A DNA stretch of 16,460 bases from Candidatus Fermentibacterales bacterium (GCA_016928495.1 JAFGKQ010000085.1:1-16460), one strand, 5' to 3'. Shown: positions 1 to 8,673, numbered from the stretch's first letter. Made by a program: numbers and translations. The notes: a model not told the origin generated them from the letters alone.

Positions 1-2
1 AG

Positions 3-244
3 CTGAACGCCTTCCTCGCCGCCGTGGACAGGGAGCACGCGCTTCTGATCGGTGGGGCCGGCGAGGTGGTGGAGTCGGAGGATGGGATAGTCGCCGTCGG
101 CTCGGGCCATGCCTACGCTCTTGCCGCCGCGAGGGCCCTGGACGCCCACACGAGGATGAGCCCGGTCAACGTGGCGAGGGCCAGCATAGAGATAGCCTGC
201 GAGATCTGCATCTACACCGGCGGCTCGATACAGGTGGAGGAGCT

Positions 245-248
<4 letters not shown>
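3..248 (+). CDS. hslV: HslV, ATP-dependent protease peptidase subunit (C-terminal part, 5' end outside window)
   Basis: HslV is the threonine-type peptidase of the HslUV (ClpQY) protease, a cytoplasmic double-ring chamber fed by the HslU unfoldase. Only the last 81 codons lie here, in frame from base 3. The N-terminal catalytic Thr is therefore outside the window. The visible part carries the family's C-terminal pattern: a GGAGEVVE turn, the VGSGHAYALAAARAL helix region, and the near-terminal IACEICIYTGG segment, which matches the HslV ending 'DIA.DICIYTN' and its short tail. The stop at 246-248 overlaps the GTG start of hslU, as expected for the conserved hslVU pair. The internal GTG at 24 is not a likely start, because conserved sequence continues upstream of it. 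Family assignment is firm; completeness and catalytic residues cannot be judged from this window. Confidence 0.93.
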
Positions 249-1567
<1,319 letters not shown>

Positions 1568-1643
1568 TCGGTGCGCGCTGCTCGCGTGGCACTGACTGGG
1601 GCAGTAACGAGTTACGGGATCCGTTCCATGGAGATGTTGCCCG

Positions 1644-2222
1644 ATGCACACCTCTGGTGACGAAGTTGCATACAAGATCGTCTACTACGGCCCGGGCCTC
1701 TCCGGGAAGACAACCAATCTCAGAAGGCTGCGGGACTTCATCGCCGCCGAGAACCGTGGCAGACTGGTCACGCTCTGCACGAAGGGCGAACGAACCGTCT
1801 TCTTCGACTTCCTTCCGGTCAACTTCGCGACCATCAGGGGGAAGAGAGTCAGGCTCCACCTCTACTCGGTCCCCGGCCAGGCCTACTACGCCCTGAGCAG
1901 GAAGGTCATCCTCGAGGGAGTCGATGGTCTCGTCTTCGTCGCCGACAGCCAGGTCGAGCGGTACGATGCCAACCTGGACACCCTGGACGACCTCGAGAGG
2001 AACCTCGAAGCCTATGGCCTCTCCCTGTCTTCGGTTCCCGCTGTCATGCAGTACAACAAGCGCGACCTTCCCGGCATCGACCCGATAGACAAGCTGGAGA
2101 GCGCTCTGAACAAGCACGGGTGGCCTGCGGTCGAATCGGTCGCCCTGGGCGGGCAGGGACCGGCGGAGACACTGAAGCTCATTTCCGCGATCATGGCCCG
2201 CCGTCATGTCCAGAGCAACTGA
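1644..2222 (+). CDS. mglA: MglA-like small Ras-family GTPase
   Basis: The 192-residue protein is a cytoplasmic small GTPase of the MglA family. In Myxococcus, MglA sets leading-pole identity and drives gliding and type IV pilus motility. Motifs: P-loop GPGLSGKT at residues 16-23; a candidate switch-I Thr at T51 in GERTVFFDFLP; VPGQ at 76-79 in place of the Ras DxxG; the strand GLVFVADSQ at 96-103; and the base-specificity motif NKRD at 138-141. KIVYYGPGL, FFDFLP and VPGQ.YY are hallmarks of MglA rather than of other bacterial GTPases. The ATG at 1644 has a GGAG about ten bases upstream. The start sits 76 bases after hslU, and the gene's 3' end overlaps the next gene by 17 bases. No MglB (roadblock) GAP gene lies in the window. 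The family is confident; the process it controls here is unknown and need not be motility. Confidence 0.9.
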   Translation: MHTSGDEVAYKIVYYGPGLSGKTTNLRRLRDFIAAENRGRLVTLCTKGERTVFFDFLPVNFATIRGKRVRLHLYSVPGQAYYALSRKVILEGVDGLVFVADSQVERYDANLDTLDDLERNLEAYGLSLSSVPAVMQYNKRDLPGIDPIDKLESALNKHGWPAVESVALGGQGPAETLKLISAIMARRHVQSN

Positions 2223-4524
2223 TCGGACCAACACACTCCCAAAGACTGACTCGGAGGCTCATCAGGCAGCGGCCCGCAGGCCGTTCCCCTGGCCGGCCCC
2301 TGTCCTGATCCTGCTGATAGCGCTGGGCTACCTCTTCAGGTCGTTCTTCGCCTCATCGGTGCTGCCTCCCCCCGCGAGGATGCAGGGAGAGACCACGCAG
2401 GCCTACAGGTACGCGATGCTCGTCGGGCAGGGGCGCGCGATCCCCGATCCCGACACCATGGTAATGCACCCGGACGGCGCCGATCCGTTTCAGAACTCCA
2501 TCTTCGAGGAGTACGTGGCCGGCCTCCTCTACAGGATGCTCCCGGAAGGCGTCGACTTCGACTCCTACTTGAGGTCGTTCTGCCTGCTGTTTCCTCTTCT
2601 CGTGCTTCCAGGTCTCTACCTCTGGATGAGGGAGGCAGGCTTCGGGCACCCGCAAAGCCTTGCCGCCGCTGCCTGCTACGCGGTCCTGCTTCCGGCGCTT
2701 CTCCGGGCGAGAGGGGAGTCCCTCTACAGGGAAACCGTGGCGATCCCTCTTCTGGTCGGAGCTCTGGCCGCGATCGAAGGAGTGCTTCGGGGCAGGAGGG
2801 CGGCTCCTCGCCTCCTCGCGGCAGCCGTGCTCCTCGCCGCGTCTCTGGCCTGCTGGAAGGTGAGCCAGTACTTCGCCCTGCTGCTGTTCGCATACCTCAC
2901 CGCGAGGAACCTGTTCGGCAAGCCGCGTCCCCCGGCAGCACTCACCGTTGTGCTTTCCTCGGTCTTCTGGGTCTGTGCTGCCGCTATTCCGCACATGAGG
3001 CATGATGCCGCTCTGATCGGCCCTGCGAGCGCTGCTGCGCTCTGCGCCACGGCTTCCACAAGGCTGCACGGCCGCTGGCTTGTCGTTCCTTCGCTCCTGA
3101 TCGTAGCCTCGACGGCGTTCCTGACCGGCTCCGGAAGCTCGGGACACGTCAGCGCGGTTCTCCTTGCCAAGCTGCGCTTCCTCTTCACGCACCCGGGGGA
3201 CCCGCTCAGGCTGTCCTCTGACGCGAGGCTCTTCTGGGTCAGTGGCTACACCAGTCCCTCGATCGCTCACCTGGCGCTGCTGTTCGGCCCCGTGCTCCTG
3301 CTTGCGGCACCGGGCCTCTGGAAGCTGCATAGCCGGGACGCCTGCCGGCTCTCCCTGATCCCGTCGTTCCTCGTAGCGGCGGCGATCGGGTACCTTCTCT
3401 TCGACAGGCTCCACGTGCTTCTGGCTATCGCCATCTGCCCGCTGCTCGCCATGTCGGCGGGGAGGAGGAAGGCCCTCCTGGCGGCGCTGCCGGTGGTGCT
3501 GGTCCTACACAGCGTCGGAGTCAGGCAGGTCGCCGGGTTCCTCGGCGGAATCGGTCTCGGGACGCCATCCCGCTCGTCCCTGCTCACGGACCGTGAGCTC
3601 GACTCGGTCATCACCTGGCTCAGGAGGGAGACGGCTCCCGATGAGGCCGTTCTGTGCTACTGGCACCTCTCAGGGCTCGTCTCCGCCTATGCCGAGAGGC
3701 CGGTCGTCACGCACACCTTCTTCGAGAACGAGGCGAACCGCAGGAACATCCAGCGCTTCGCCGGTCTGATGTTCGGCAGCGAGGACAGCCTGGCGGCCTT
3801 CTGTGCCGAGAAGCGCTGCAGCCTCGTGGTCCATCAGGCGGACTTCCTGCTGGACCTCTCGCCGGAGGGCCTGCTCTACCTTGCAGGCCGGTCGGGGGCG
3901 GCGCCGGCTGGCTGCGTCGCCCATGCGATGCAGTATCATCCCGAGGCTCTCGAGCAGTTCCGTCTGCTCTACGAAGGCTCCTCCCTCAGGATCTACGGGC
4001 TCGGAGACGGGAGATACCGGGCCTACACAGGTCCTGCGCATCTGCTCTTCAGACACGATGTCGCCGGGATCCTGCCCGCCTACGGACAGGGACTCCCGGC
4101 GGTGGTCAACGAACCCCTTCCTACAGCCGTGGGCATGGCGATGGACGGAAGGCAGACCGGCAACTACACGCTGCTGTCCGCCTCGCTGACTCTTCTTGCC
4201 TCGGAGGGCGGCAGCGAGGACGACTGCACGGGGGTCCTGCAGGAGATCCTGGGGCTCTATCTTGCTGCCGTTCCGGGGGCTCCGGGTATCGACCGGCTGG
4301 CCAGCGACTTCGAGACCTACCTGGCGGCTTTCGGGCCCGACCCCATGCTGAGGCGCGACCTTGCCTGGCTCCTGGCCGACGCCGGCAGGCTGGATGAGGC
4401 GATATGGCAGTACCGAAAGGTCCTGGAGGAGGCCCCGGACTACGAGCAGGCCAGGCGGGAGCTGCAGGCCCTGCTGGAGGAGCCTGAAGGGGCCGGGAGT
4501 CGGGAGGAGTCCAGTGATGGCTGA
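2206..4524 (+). CDS. Large polytopic membrane protein, STT3/GT-C glycosyltransferase-like, with C-terminal TPR
   Basis: This 772-residue integral membrane protein has about 10-13 hydrophobic segments between residues 28 and 445, a soluble domain, and one or two TPR-like helical hairpins near residues 708-758. It resembles STT3/AglB/PglB oligosaccharyltransferases, GT-C enzymes that move lipid-linked glycans onto proteins on the outer face of the membrane. Resemblances: an N-terminal transmembrane helix followed by a loop with RYAMLVGQGRAIPDPDT and HPDGADP at 88-94; a RARGESLYRETVAIP segment around 168-180 that aligns with the second acidic loop; and WLRRETAPDEAV... leading into the position of the WWDYG motif. 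There the sequence is YWHLSG (485-490), so the aspartate and the aromatic pair are not conserved. The following AERPVVTH and 'FAGLMFGSED' stretches also fit the family. The ATG at 2206 is chosen because the first transmembrane helix needs it; it overlaps mglA by 17 bases. Alternatives are another GT-C enzyme, or a non-catalytic relative. Substrate unknown. Confidence 0.7.
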   Translation: MSRATDRTNTLPKTDSEAHQAAARRPFPWPAPVLILLIALGYLFRSFFASSVLPPPARMQGETTQAYRYAMLVGQGRAIPDPDTMVMHPDGADPFQNSIFEEYVAGLLYRMLPEGVDFDSYLRSFCLLFPLLVLPGLYLWMREAGFGHPQSLAAAACYAVLLPALLRARGESLYRETVAIPLLVGALAAIEGVLRGRRAAPRLLAAAVLLAASLACWKVSQYFALLLFAYLTARNLFGKPRPPAALTVVLSSVFWVCAAAIPHMRHDAALIGPASAAALCATASTRLHGRWLVVPSLLIVASTAFLTGSGSSGHVSAVLLAKLRFLFTHPGDPLRLSSDARLFWVSGYTSPSIAHLALLFGPVLLLAAPGLWKLHSRDACRLSLIPSFLVAAAIGYLLFDRLHVLLAIAICPLLAMSAGRRKALLAALPVVLVLHSVGVRQVAGFLGGIGLGTPSRSSLLTDRELDSVITWLRRETAPDEAVLCYWHLSGLVSAYAERPVVTHTFFENEANRRNIQRFAGLMFGSEDSLAAFCAEKRCSLVVHQADFLLDLSPEGLLYLAGRSGAAPAGCVAHAMQYHPEALEQFRLLYEGSSLRIYGLGDGRYRAYTGPAHLLFRHDVAGILPAYGQGLPAVVNEPLPTAVGMAMDGRQTGNYTLLSASLTLLASEGGSEDDCTGVLQEILGLYLAAVPGAPGIDRLASDFETYLAAFGPDPMLRRDLAWLLADAGRLDEAIWQYRKVLEEAPDYEQARRELQALLEEPEGAGSREESSDG

Positions 4525-5356
4525 GCTCGAGTTCGCCAAGCTTAGTGGGGCCGGCAACGATTTCGTCGCCGTGGATAACAGGACAGGGGGGCTCGACGGC
4601 CTCCTCACGGAGGAGTTCATCCGCAGGGTCTGCACCAGGGGGCTCTCGGTCGGTGCCGACGGCCTGCTGGAGCTGAGGGACGATCCGGAGCTGGACTTCT
4701 CGATGACCTACTACAACAGCGATGGCAGGCCCGCTTCCATGTGCGGCAACGGCGGTCGCTGCATCACCAGGTTCGCGCTTCATGCCGGAGTCGTGCGGGA
4801 CACCGATCGGGAGGTCGCCTTCAGGAGCGGAGCGGGGGCACACAGGTCCGTCTTCGTAGGGGGGGGCGCCGAGTGCGTCAGGCTGTGGATGACGCCTGCC
4901 AGGACCCTCTTCCTCGACAGGACGATCGAGCTGGACGACGGTTCTACCTGGCGGGTCTCCCTGCTGGACACCGGTGTGCCGCACGCGGTCATCGAAGTGG
5001 CGGAGGACGGCACCCGGGGGCTGGAGGATCTGGAGATGGCAGCCCTGGCGCCTGCACTCCGGCACTTCCGCTTCAGTGACGGCGTGTGCGGCGCCAACGT
5101 GGATTTCGTATCCGTGCAGGACGGCGCCATCGGGATAAGGACCTGGGAGAGAGGTGTCGAAGGCGAGACGCTCGCGTGCGGAACCGGCGCTGTGGCTTCC
5201 GCGATGGCCCTCCATGCCCTCGGAAGGACGAGCCTTCCCGCCCGGCTGCGCGTTCGCAGCGGGCTCGAGCTGCTGGTGGGCATGGACGAAGACGGGACTC
5301 CGTGGCTTCAGGGGGAGGCGAGGCTCGTGTTCGTCGGTAGCCTTCGCGAGCCCTGA
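4517..5356 (+). CDS. dapF: Diaminopimelate epimerase
   Basis: DapF interconverts LL- and meso-diaminopimelate without a cofactor, supplying meso-DAP for peptidoglycan cross-links and for lysine. The 279-residue product starts MAELEFAKLSGAGNDF, the standard N-terminus of the family. Both catalytic cysteines are present: C76 in MCGNGGR and C221 in ACGTGA. The GVPHAV substrate-binding segment, RFSDGVCGANVDFV and the RTWERGVEGET loop also match. The ATG at 4517 (a GTG at 4514 is in frame) has a strong GGGAGGAG ribosome-binding site at 4502-4509. The open frame extends upstream to 4361, but that stretch is only a shadow of the preceding gene. The start overlaps the end of the STT3-like gene by eight bases, so the two are probably co-translated. 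The enzyme looks complete and active. Confidence 0.97.
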   Translation: MAELEFAKLSGAGNDFVAVDNRTGGLDGLLTEEFIRRVCTRGLSVGADGLLELRDDPELDFSMTYYNSDGRPASMCGNGGRCITRFALHAGVVRDTDREVAFRSGAGAHRSVFVGGGAECVRLWMTPARTLFLDRTIELDDGSTWRVSLLDTGVPHAVIEVAEDGTRGLEDLEMAALAPALRHFRFSDGVCGANVDFVSVQDGAIGIRTWERGVEGETLACGTGAVASAMALHALGRTSLPARLRVRSGLELLVGMDEDGTPWLQGEARLVFVGSLREP

Positions 5357-5361
5357 GCGTC

Positions 5362-5390
5362 TTGACTATCGGGATGGCATGGTCTACAGT
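5362..5390 (+). promoter_or_regulatory. sigma70-type promoter of the tRNA-Gly gene
   Basis: TTGACT at 5362-5367 matches the -35 consensus in five of six bases. TACAGT at 5385-5390 matches the -10 in four of six, with an ideal 17-base spacer. Transcription would start near 5397, about eleven bases before the mature tRNA 5' end. The site lies directly after the dapF stop codon, so the tRNA can be expressed independently of that operon. Confidence 0.7.
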
Positions 5391-5407
5391 TACTCGACAT
5401 TCTGGGG

Positions 5408-5483
5408 GCGGGCATAACTCAGTTGGTAGAGTGTCAGCTTCCCAAGCTGAAAGTCGCGGGTTCGAATCCCGTTGCCCGCTCCA
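5408..5483 (+). tRNA. tRNA-Gly (anticodon CCC)
   Basis: A complete cloverleaf can be drawn. The acceptor stem is GCGGGCA (5408-5414) with TGCCCGC (5473-5479). The D stem is ACTC/GAGT (5417-5420 with 5429-5432). The anticodon stem is TCAGC/GCTGA, with loop TTCCCAA and anticodon CCC at 5441-5443. The variable loop is AAGTC. The T stem is GCGGG/CCCGT (one G-U pair) with loop TTCGAAT. The discriminator is T5480 and CCA is encoded at 5481-5483. The anticodon reads GGG glycine codons, and the body resembles bacterial tRNA-Gly. No other tRNA is next to it. Confidence 0.97.
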
Positions 5484-5488
5484 GTCCG

Positions 5489-5500
5489 TTCCGGCCGGAA
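5489..5500. repeat. 12-base perfect palindrome downstream of tRNA-Gly
   Basis: TTCCGGCCGGAA begins six bases after the encoded CCA and is followed by AAAC. As RNA it could form only a small hairpin (4-bp stem, GGCC loop) with no U-run, so it is a weak terminator candidate at best. It might instead be a 3'-processing signal or a protein-binding site. A similar TTCC-NNNN-GGAA palindrome lies at 13807-13818. Confidence 0.3.
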
Positions 5501-5537
5501 AACCGCTCCCGTGCGCAGGGTCTCGGAGAGGGGAGTG

Positions 5538-6299
5538 ATGGGTCTCTCCACGCTTGTCCCCATTCTGCTGCTGGCACTGCTGTGCCAGGACGGCCTGGCC
5601 CAGCCGCCCGACTCCGTGGTCTGGAAGCTGAGGGCGGGCTTCCTTGCCGCCGACGCATCGATGTCGGACCGTACCAGGACTCGCGGGCTTCTCGGCAACA
5701 TCCTCGACATGGCAGGACGAGACCCCGACCTGCTCACCGCGGGCAGGGCGATAGTCTCCGGGGTGCCCGCCCTGAGCCACACTCCGTTCGCGGTTGTCTC
5801 CTCTCCGGAAATGAGCGACGAGGAGCGCGTGGAAGAGCTCAGAGATCAGCTCGCAGACGGCAGCCGGGAAGCACTGGTCCCTCTCTGCTGTCTTCTCGTG
5901 GAGCTGGGCAGGGCGGAGGAAGCCAGGGCCTACATGGAAGGCATGGGGAGCGAGGTCCCCGCGACCCGGCGCGATCTTGCCGTCGCCGCAGCATGGTACG
6001 GCAGGTTCGATGTCTACCCTCTGGTGGCCGGAGAGATGGAGGTTCCTGCCGACCTGGAAGGCGACTCTCGCGGGCTCCACATAGCTGCCGTGCTTGCTCT
6101 TGGCTGGATGCAGCCGGCGCCGGACGGTCTGTTCCACGGCCCGGACCTGCTCTGGGAGCCCGTTATGGAGCGCTTCGCGGAAGCGTTCGAACCGGGCTCA
6201 CGCTTCTCTTCCGGACACTCCTGGGTGAGCCTGCGAGAGGTCGAGTCATGGTTCGAAGCGGTCATCAACAACCGGTCCCGTGCAGCGCGGGGCCTCTGA
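5538..6299 (+). CDS. Secreted protein of unknown function, mainly helical
   Basis: I do not recognise this 253-residue protein. The start at ATG 5538 gives a typical Sec signal peptide: MGLSTLVPILLLALLCQDGLAQ, with likely cleavage near GLA-QPP around residues 19-21. Cys16 lies in the hydrophobic core, but the residues before it (Ala-Leu-Leu) are a poor lipobox, so I do not call it a lipoprotein. The GGAGAGGGG ribosome-binding site at 5525-5533 supports this start over the in-frame ATG at 5472, which lies inside the tRNA. The mature part is rich in Leu, Ala, Glu and Arg with probable amphipathic helices (EERVEELRDQLADGSREALVPL, ELGRAEEARAYMEGM), which suggests a helical-repeat fold. It heads a run of closely spaced envelope genes, so a periplasmic role is a fair inference. 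Confidence 0.75.
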   Translation: MGLSTLVPILLLALLCQDGLAQPPDSVVWKLRAGFLAADASMSDRTRTRGLLGNILDMAGRDPDLLTAGRAIVSGVPALSHTPFAVVSSPEMSDEERVEELRDQLADGSREALVPLCCLLVELGRAEEARAYMEGMGSEVPATRRDLAVAAAWYGRFDVYPLVAGEMEVPADLEGDSRGLHIAAVLALGWMQPAPDGLFHGPDLLWEPVMERFAEAFEPGSRFSSGHSWVSLREVESWFEAVINNRSRAARGL

Positions 6300-6320
6300 C
6301 ATGACTCACGGGGGCCGGGC

Positions 6321-7007
6321 GTGCCGGTGTTGAGGCTCGCGGAGAGCGGCCGGCCCGCAGCCGGTGCCCCGGGCGACGTGCCCGGCGCGCCTCTGTCGCA
6401 GGACAGGCCGAGGGGACGCAGCAGCTTCGGCGCTGCCTCCGGGAGGAAGCCCTCGCGAAGGGCTCTGGTTGCTGCCATCAGCTACACCAGGATACTGGCG
6501 GTGCCGCTGCTGGTCTTCTTCTCGGGGCCGAGTCCGGATCTGCGGGCGGTCTTCTGGATCTGCCTTGCCGCGGCTCTCTCGGACTACTTCGACGGCGTCA
6601 CGGCGAGAGCGCTGGGAGTGCAGTCCTACCGGGGCAAGGTCCTCGACTTCACATGCGACAAGGTGTTCCTGTCCGTTGCCCTGTTGTCGCTGTGGAGAGC
6701 GGCCGGGGCCGATGCTGCGATCGCGGGCTCTCTCGTCGCCTATCACCTCCTCGTGCTCCTGGCCATGACCGTCATCTCCTGGGGTGTCGGGAAGCCCCTT
6801 ACGACGATAACAACGGGTGAGAAGCTGGTGGTCATCTTCAGCTACGTCCTGGTCGTCGCGATGGCGGGAAGAGCTGCGTTCCCGGGAAAGGGCATCTACG
6901 GGACCCTGGTCTGGATAGGCGGCATTCTCAGCATCACCTCCATGGTCTTCGCCGTGGTCGGATACCTGAGGCTGATCAGGCGCTTCCTGAGGAGGTACTC
7001 CCAATGA
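6321..7007 (+). CDS. CDP-alcohol phosphatidyltransferase family membrane protein (PgsA-like)
   Basis: The family transfers a phosphatidyl group from CDP-diacylglycerol to an alcohol such as glycerol-3-phosphate, inositol phosphate or serine, in the inner membrane. The full signature D-x2-D-G-x2-A-R-x8-G-x3-D-x3-D is present: D88, D91, G92, A95, R96, G105, D109 and D113, counted from GTG 6321. These residues bind the two metals and the CDP group. Hydrophobic segments follow, ending in a basic tail (RLIRRFLRRYSQ). The family's usual N-terminus corresponds to about residue 48 (RRALVAAISYTRILAVPL). The first ~45 residues are Gly/Ala/Arg/Pro-rich and either a real extension or a start-site artefact; GTG codons at 6327 and about 6378 are alternatives. 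The 3' end overlaps the next gene in ATGA. The acceptor alcohol cannot be told from sequence; PgsA (phosphatidylglycerophosphate synthase) is a reasonable guess. Confidence 0.85.
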   Translation: MPVLRLAESGRPAAGAPGDVPGAPLSQDRPRGRSSFGAASGRKPSRRALVAAISYTRILAVPLLVFFSGPSPDLRAVFWICLAAALSDYFDGVTARALGVQSYRGKVLDFTCDKVFLSVALLSLWRAAGADAAIAGSLVAYHLLVLLAMTVISWGVGKPLTTITTGEKLVVIFSYVLVVAMAGRAAFPGKGIYGTLVWIGGILSITSMVFAVVGYLRLIRRFLRRYSQ

Positions 7008-7732
7008 CCCGCCCGGGGCTCGGTCTGATCCTGCTGCTCGTCGCTCTTCTCGGTGCCTCGGACTTGCGGGGGGAGCCGGCGGAGGAGGCCGAGATGGCCG
7101 GGGATCTGGCGAGGGCCGGCTACCTCTACGAGCTGGAGGGAGATCCGGAGGGGGTGTCCCGGATCAGGTGCAGGCTGCTCGAGGAAGCTCTCTACGCGGG
7201 GCACGTGAACAGGGCACAGACGCTCATCTCCGAGCTGTGGGGCATGGGGGTGCCGGATGCGCTCGTGAGGTTCTGGTGGGGCAGGCTCGCCTGGGGCTGC
7301 GGGCTGCCGGACCTGGCGGTCGAGACGCTGTCCGATCCCGATCTCCTGGACTCGTTCGACGACGAGTGGTTGAGGCTGAGGTCACTCGGACTCGCCATGC
7401 TCTACTCGGGCCGGGCCGACTCTGCATCAGAGCTGCTCTCGAGGTCCCTGGAGCTGGCCGGAAACGGCAGGAGGATGCTCTACTCGGCCGTCGACCTCTC
7501 GATCGCGATGCTGCAGACCGGGCGCACTCGCGATGCCGCAGACCTTACCCGCAGGCTCTGCGAGGTTTTCCCGGGAGAGGGGCTGGCCCTCGTGGCGAGG
7601 GGCATAGCACTGGCCGCCTCGGACCAGCCCTCCAGCGCCTTTTCCTACTGGTCATCCGTGTCCGGGAGCCCATCTACCTACGGCGCTGGCCCCGCCTCGA
7701 TGGCGCTCAGGCTCATGGCCGAGCTCGAGTAG
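7004..7732 (+). CDS. Secreted TPR-like helical-repeat protein
   Basis: The 242-residue product begins with a signal peptide (MTRPGLGLILLLVALLGASDLRG, cleavage near residues 18-24). It continues as successive helical hairpins with TPR/Sel1-like character: LARAGYLYELEGDPEGV, EALYAGHVNRAQTLISELW, GLAMLYSGRADSASELLSRSLEL, AMLQTGRTRDAADLTRRLCEV. Alternating small and aromatic residues, the recurring Gly-Arg/Gly-His turns and the ALxxG spacing support repeats used for protein-protein contact in the periplasm. The ATG at 7004 overlaps the stop of the phosphatidyltransferase gene (ATGA), so the two are probably coupled, and the next gene starts eleven bases downstream. A specific function is not recognisable. 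It may act with the similar secreted protein at 5538-6299, which lies on the other side of the same enzyme gene. Confidence 0.75.
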   Translation: MTRPGLGLILLLVALLGASDLRGEPAEEAEMAGDLARAGYLYELEGDPEGVSRIRCRLLEEALYAGHVNRAQTLISELWGMGVPDALVRFWWGRLAWGCGLPDLAVETLSDPDLLDSFDDEWLRLRSLGLAMLYSGRADSASELLSRSLELAGNGRRMLYSAVDLSIAMLQTGRTRDAADLTRRLCEVFPGEGLALVARGIALAASDQPSSAFSYWSSVSGSPSTYGAGPASMALRLMAELE

Positions 7733-7743
7733 GCAACGCTCGC

Positions 7744-8673
7744 ATGGTCTTCGGCTTCCGCTCCCTCCTGCGTTCGAGACGCAGGAACCTGATCGAGAGC
7801 CGCGGCGGCATACACCTTCCCGGGAGCCTTAGATCCCCCTCCTCGATACTGGTGGCTTCCGGCACGGGCGAATCCGATGTCTGGGCGGCTCTCTTCCTCT
7901 GCGACAGCCTTCAGAGGCACTATGGGCCCGGAGTCCTTCACGTGATGTGCAGGAAGGAGGACGAGAGCCTGTTCAGCCTTCTGGAGTGGAGCCCGGAGCT
8001 GGTCTGTGCTTACGGCACCGACAGACGTGGAGCTCCCGAGGGACAGGGAGTCAACGACCTCAGAGGCCTTCGGCCGGACATGCTCTTCTTCCCCTACGAC
8101 GAGATGTCGGATGCGATGGCGGGCGTGCTGCTCGAGATAAGGCCTACCGTGCTCTCATCGCTTGCCGCGAACGAGGCGGTGAACCTGAGAGTGCGACTGG
8201 ATCAGCAGGTCCCATTGCCGGAGCGCATCCACAGGTTCTGCAGGATCCTGGGGATATCCCCCCACCCGGGCTGGAAGCCTCGATGCTCCAGGCAGGATGC
8301 CGGCATGGCCTCCGAGCTGCTGGCTCCCGTCTCCGGTCGCGCCCTTCCGTACATCGTTGCCAGCGAGGGCGCGGCCGCGCTCTTGCGGGAGGCGGGGGAG
8401 GAGGTGCCCCTGAAACTGGTCCAGTTGAGCGGCAAGGGCTCTCTCGGGGCCGAAGCAGTGCCCAGGAGCGTTCGGGCTGCCGTGGTGCAGGAGGCATCGG
8501 CAGTGGCCACGGACGATGCCTCGCTCTGGGCGGAGGCCTGCTTCTTCGGCGCGAGGGTGGTCGGTCTGGATCCCTCCGGCAGCTTCCAGACCTGGCGGAG
8601 CGCCATCCCCTGTCAGGACAGGGCATCGTTCTTCGAAGGGTGGGAGCGCCTCATAAGAGAGGGCTGGGAGTGA
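7744..8673 (+). CDS. Divergent GT9 (heptosyltransferase-like) protein, possibly inactive
   Basis: This 309-residue protein appears to be a distant relative of the GT9 glycosyltransferases that add heptose to lipopolysaccharide core. Near residue 34 it has ILVASGTGESDVWAALFLCDSL, at the place where GT9 enzymes have 'ILV...GDvl...P.LRAL'. Near the C-terminus, ATDDASLWAEACFFGARVVGLDP aligns with the 'NDsG..HlAaAlG.PvvalFG' donor-site block. The conserved Gly-Asp is now Ser-Asp, the NDxG..H residues are mostly missing, and no PG....K.WP segment is seen. The open frame reaches back to 7168, but that part only shadows the upstream gene; ATG 7744 follows the TPR gene by eleven bases. Its GTGA junction couples it to the intact GT9 gene that follows. 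It could be a pseudo-enzyme partner or a GT-B enzyme of altered specificity. Family assignment is tentative. Confidence 0.6.
   Translation: MVFGFRSLLRSRRRNLIESRGGIHLPGSLRSPSSILVASGTGESDVWAALFLCDSLQRHYGPGVLHVMCRKEDESLFSLLEWSPELVCAYGTDRRGAPEGQGVNDLRGLRPDMLFFPYDEMSDAMAGVLLEIRPTVLSSLAANEAVNLRVRLDQQVPLPERIHRFCRILGISPHPGWKPRCSRQDAGMASELLAPVSGRALPYIVASEGAAALLREAGEEVPLKLVQLSGKGSLGAEAVPRSVRAAVVQEASAVATDDASLWAEACFFGARVVGLDPSGSFQTWRSAIPCQDRASFFEGWERLIREGWE

Noticed and set aside
1568-1643. Possible promoter or operator in the hslU-mglA gap, including the small inverted repeat GTAAC-GA-GTTAC at 1604-1615
   Set aside because: No -35/-10 pair with sensible spacing; five-base arms are too short to claim a terminator or operator.
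4361-4516. Upstream extension of the dapF frame
   Set aside because: It lies within the STT3-like gene's TPR region and reads as Arg/Pro/Trp-rich noise; DapF homology and the ribosome-binding site begin at 4517.
7168-7743. Upstream extension of the GT9-like frame, and likewise 7947-8669 for the heptosyltransferase frame
   Set aside because: Both are out-of-frame shadows of the preceding genes with no homology-like features. The GTGA or short-gap starts are far better.
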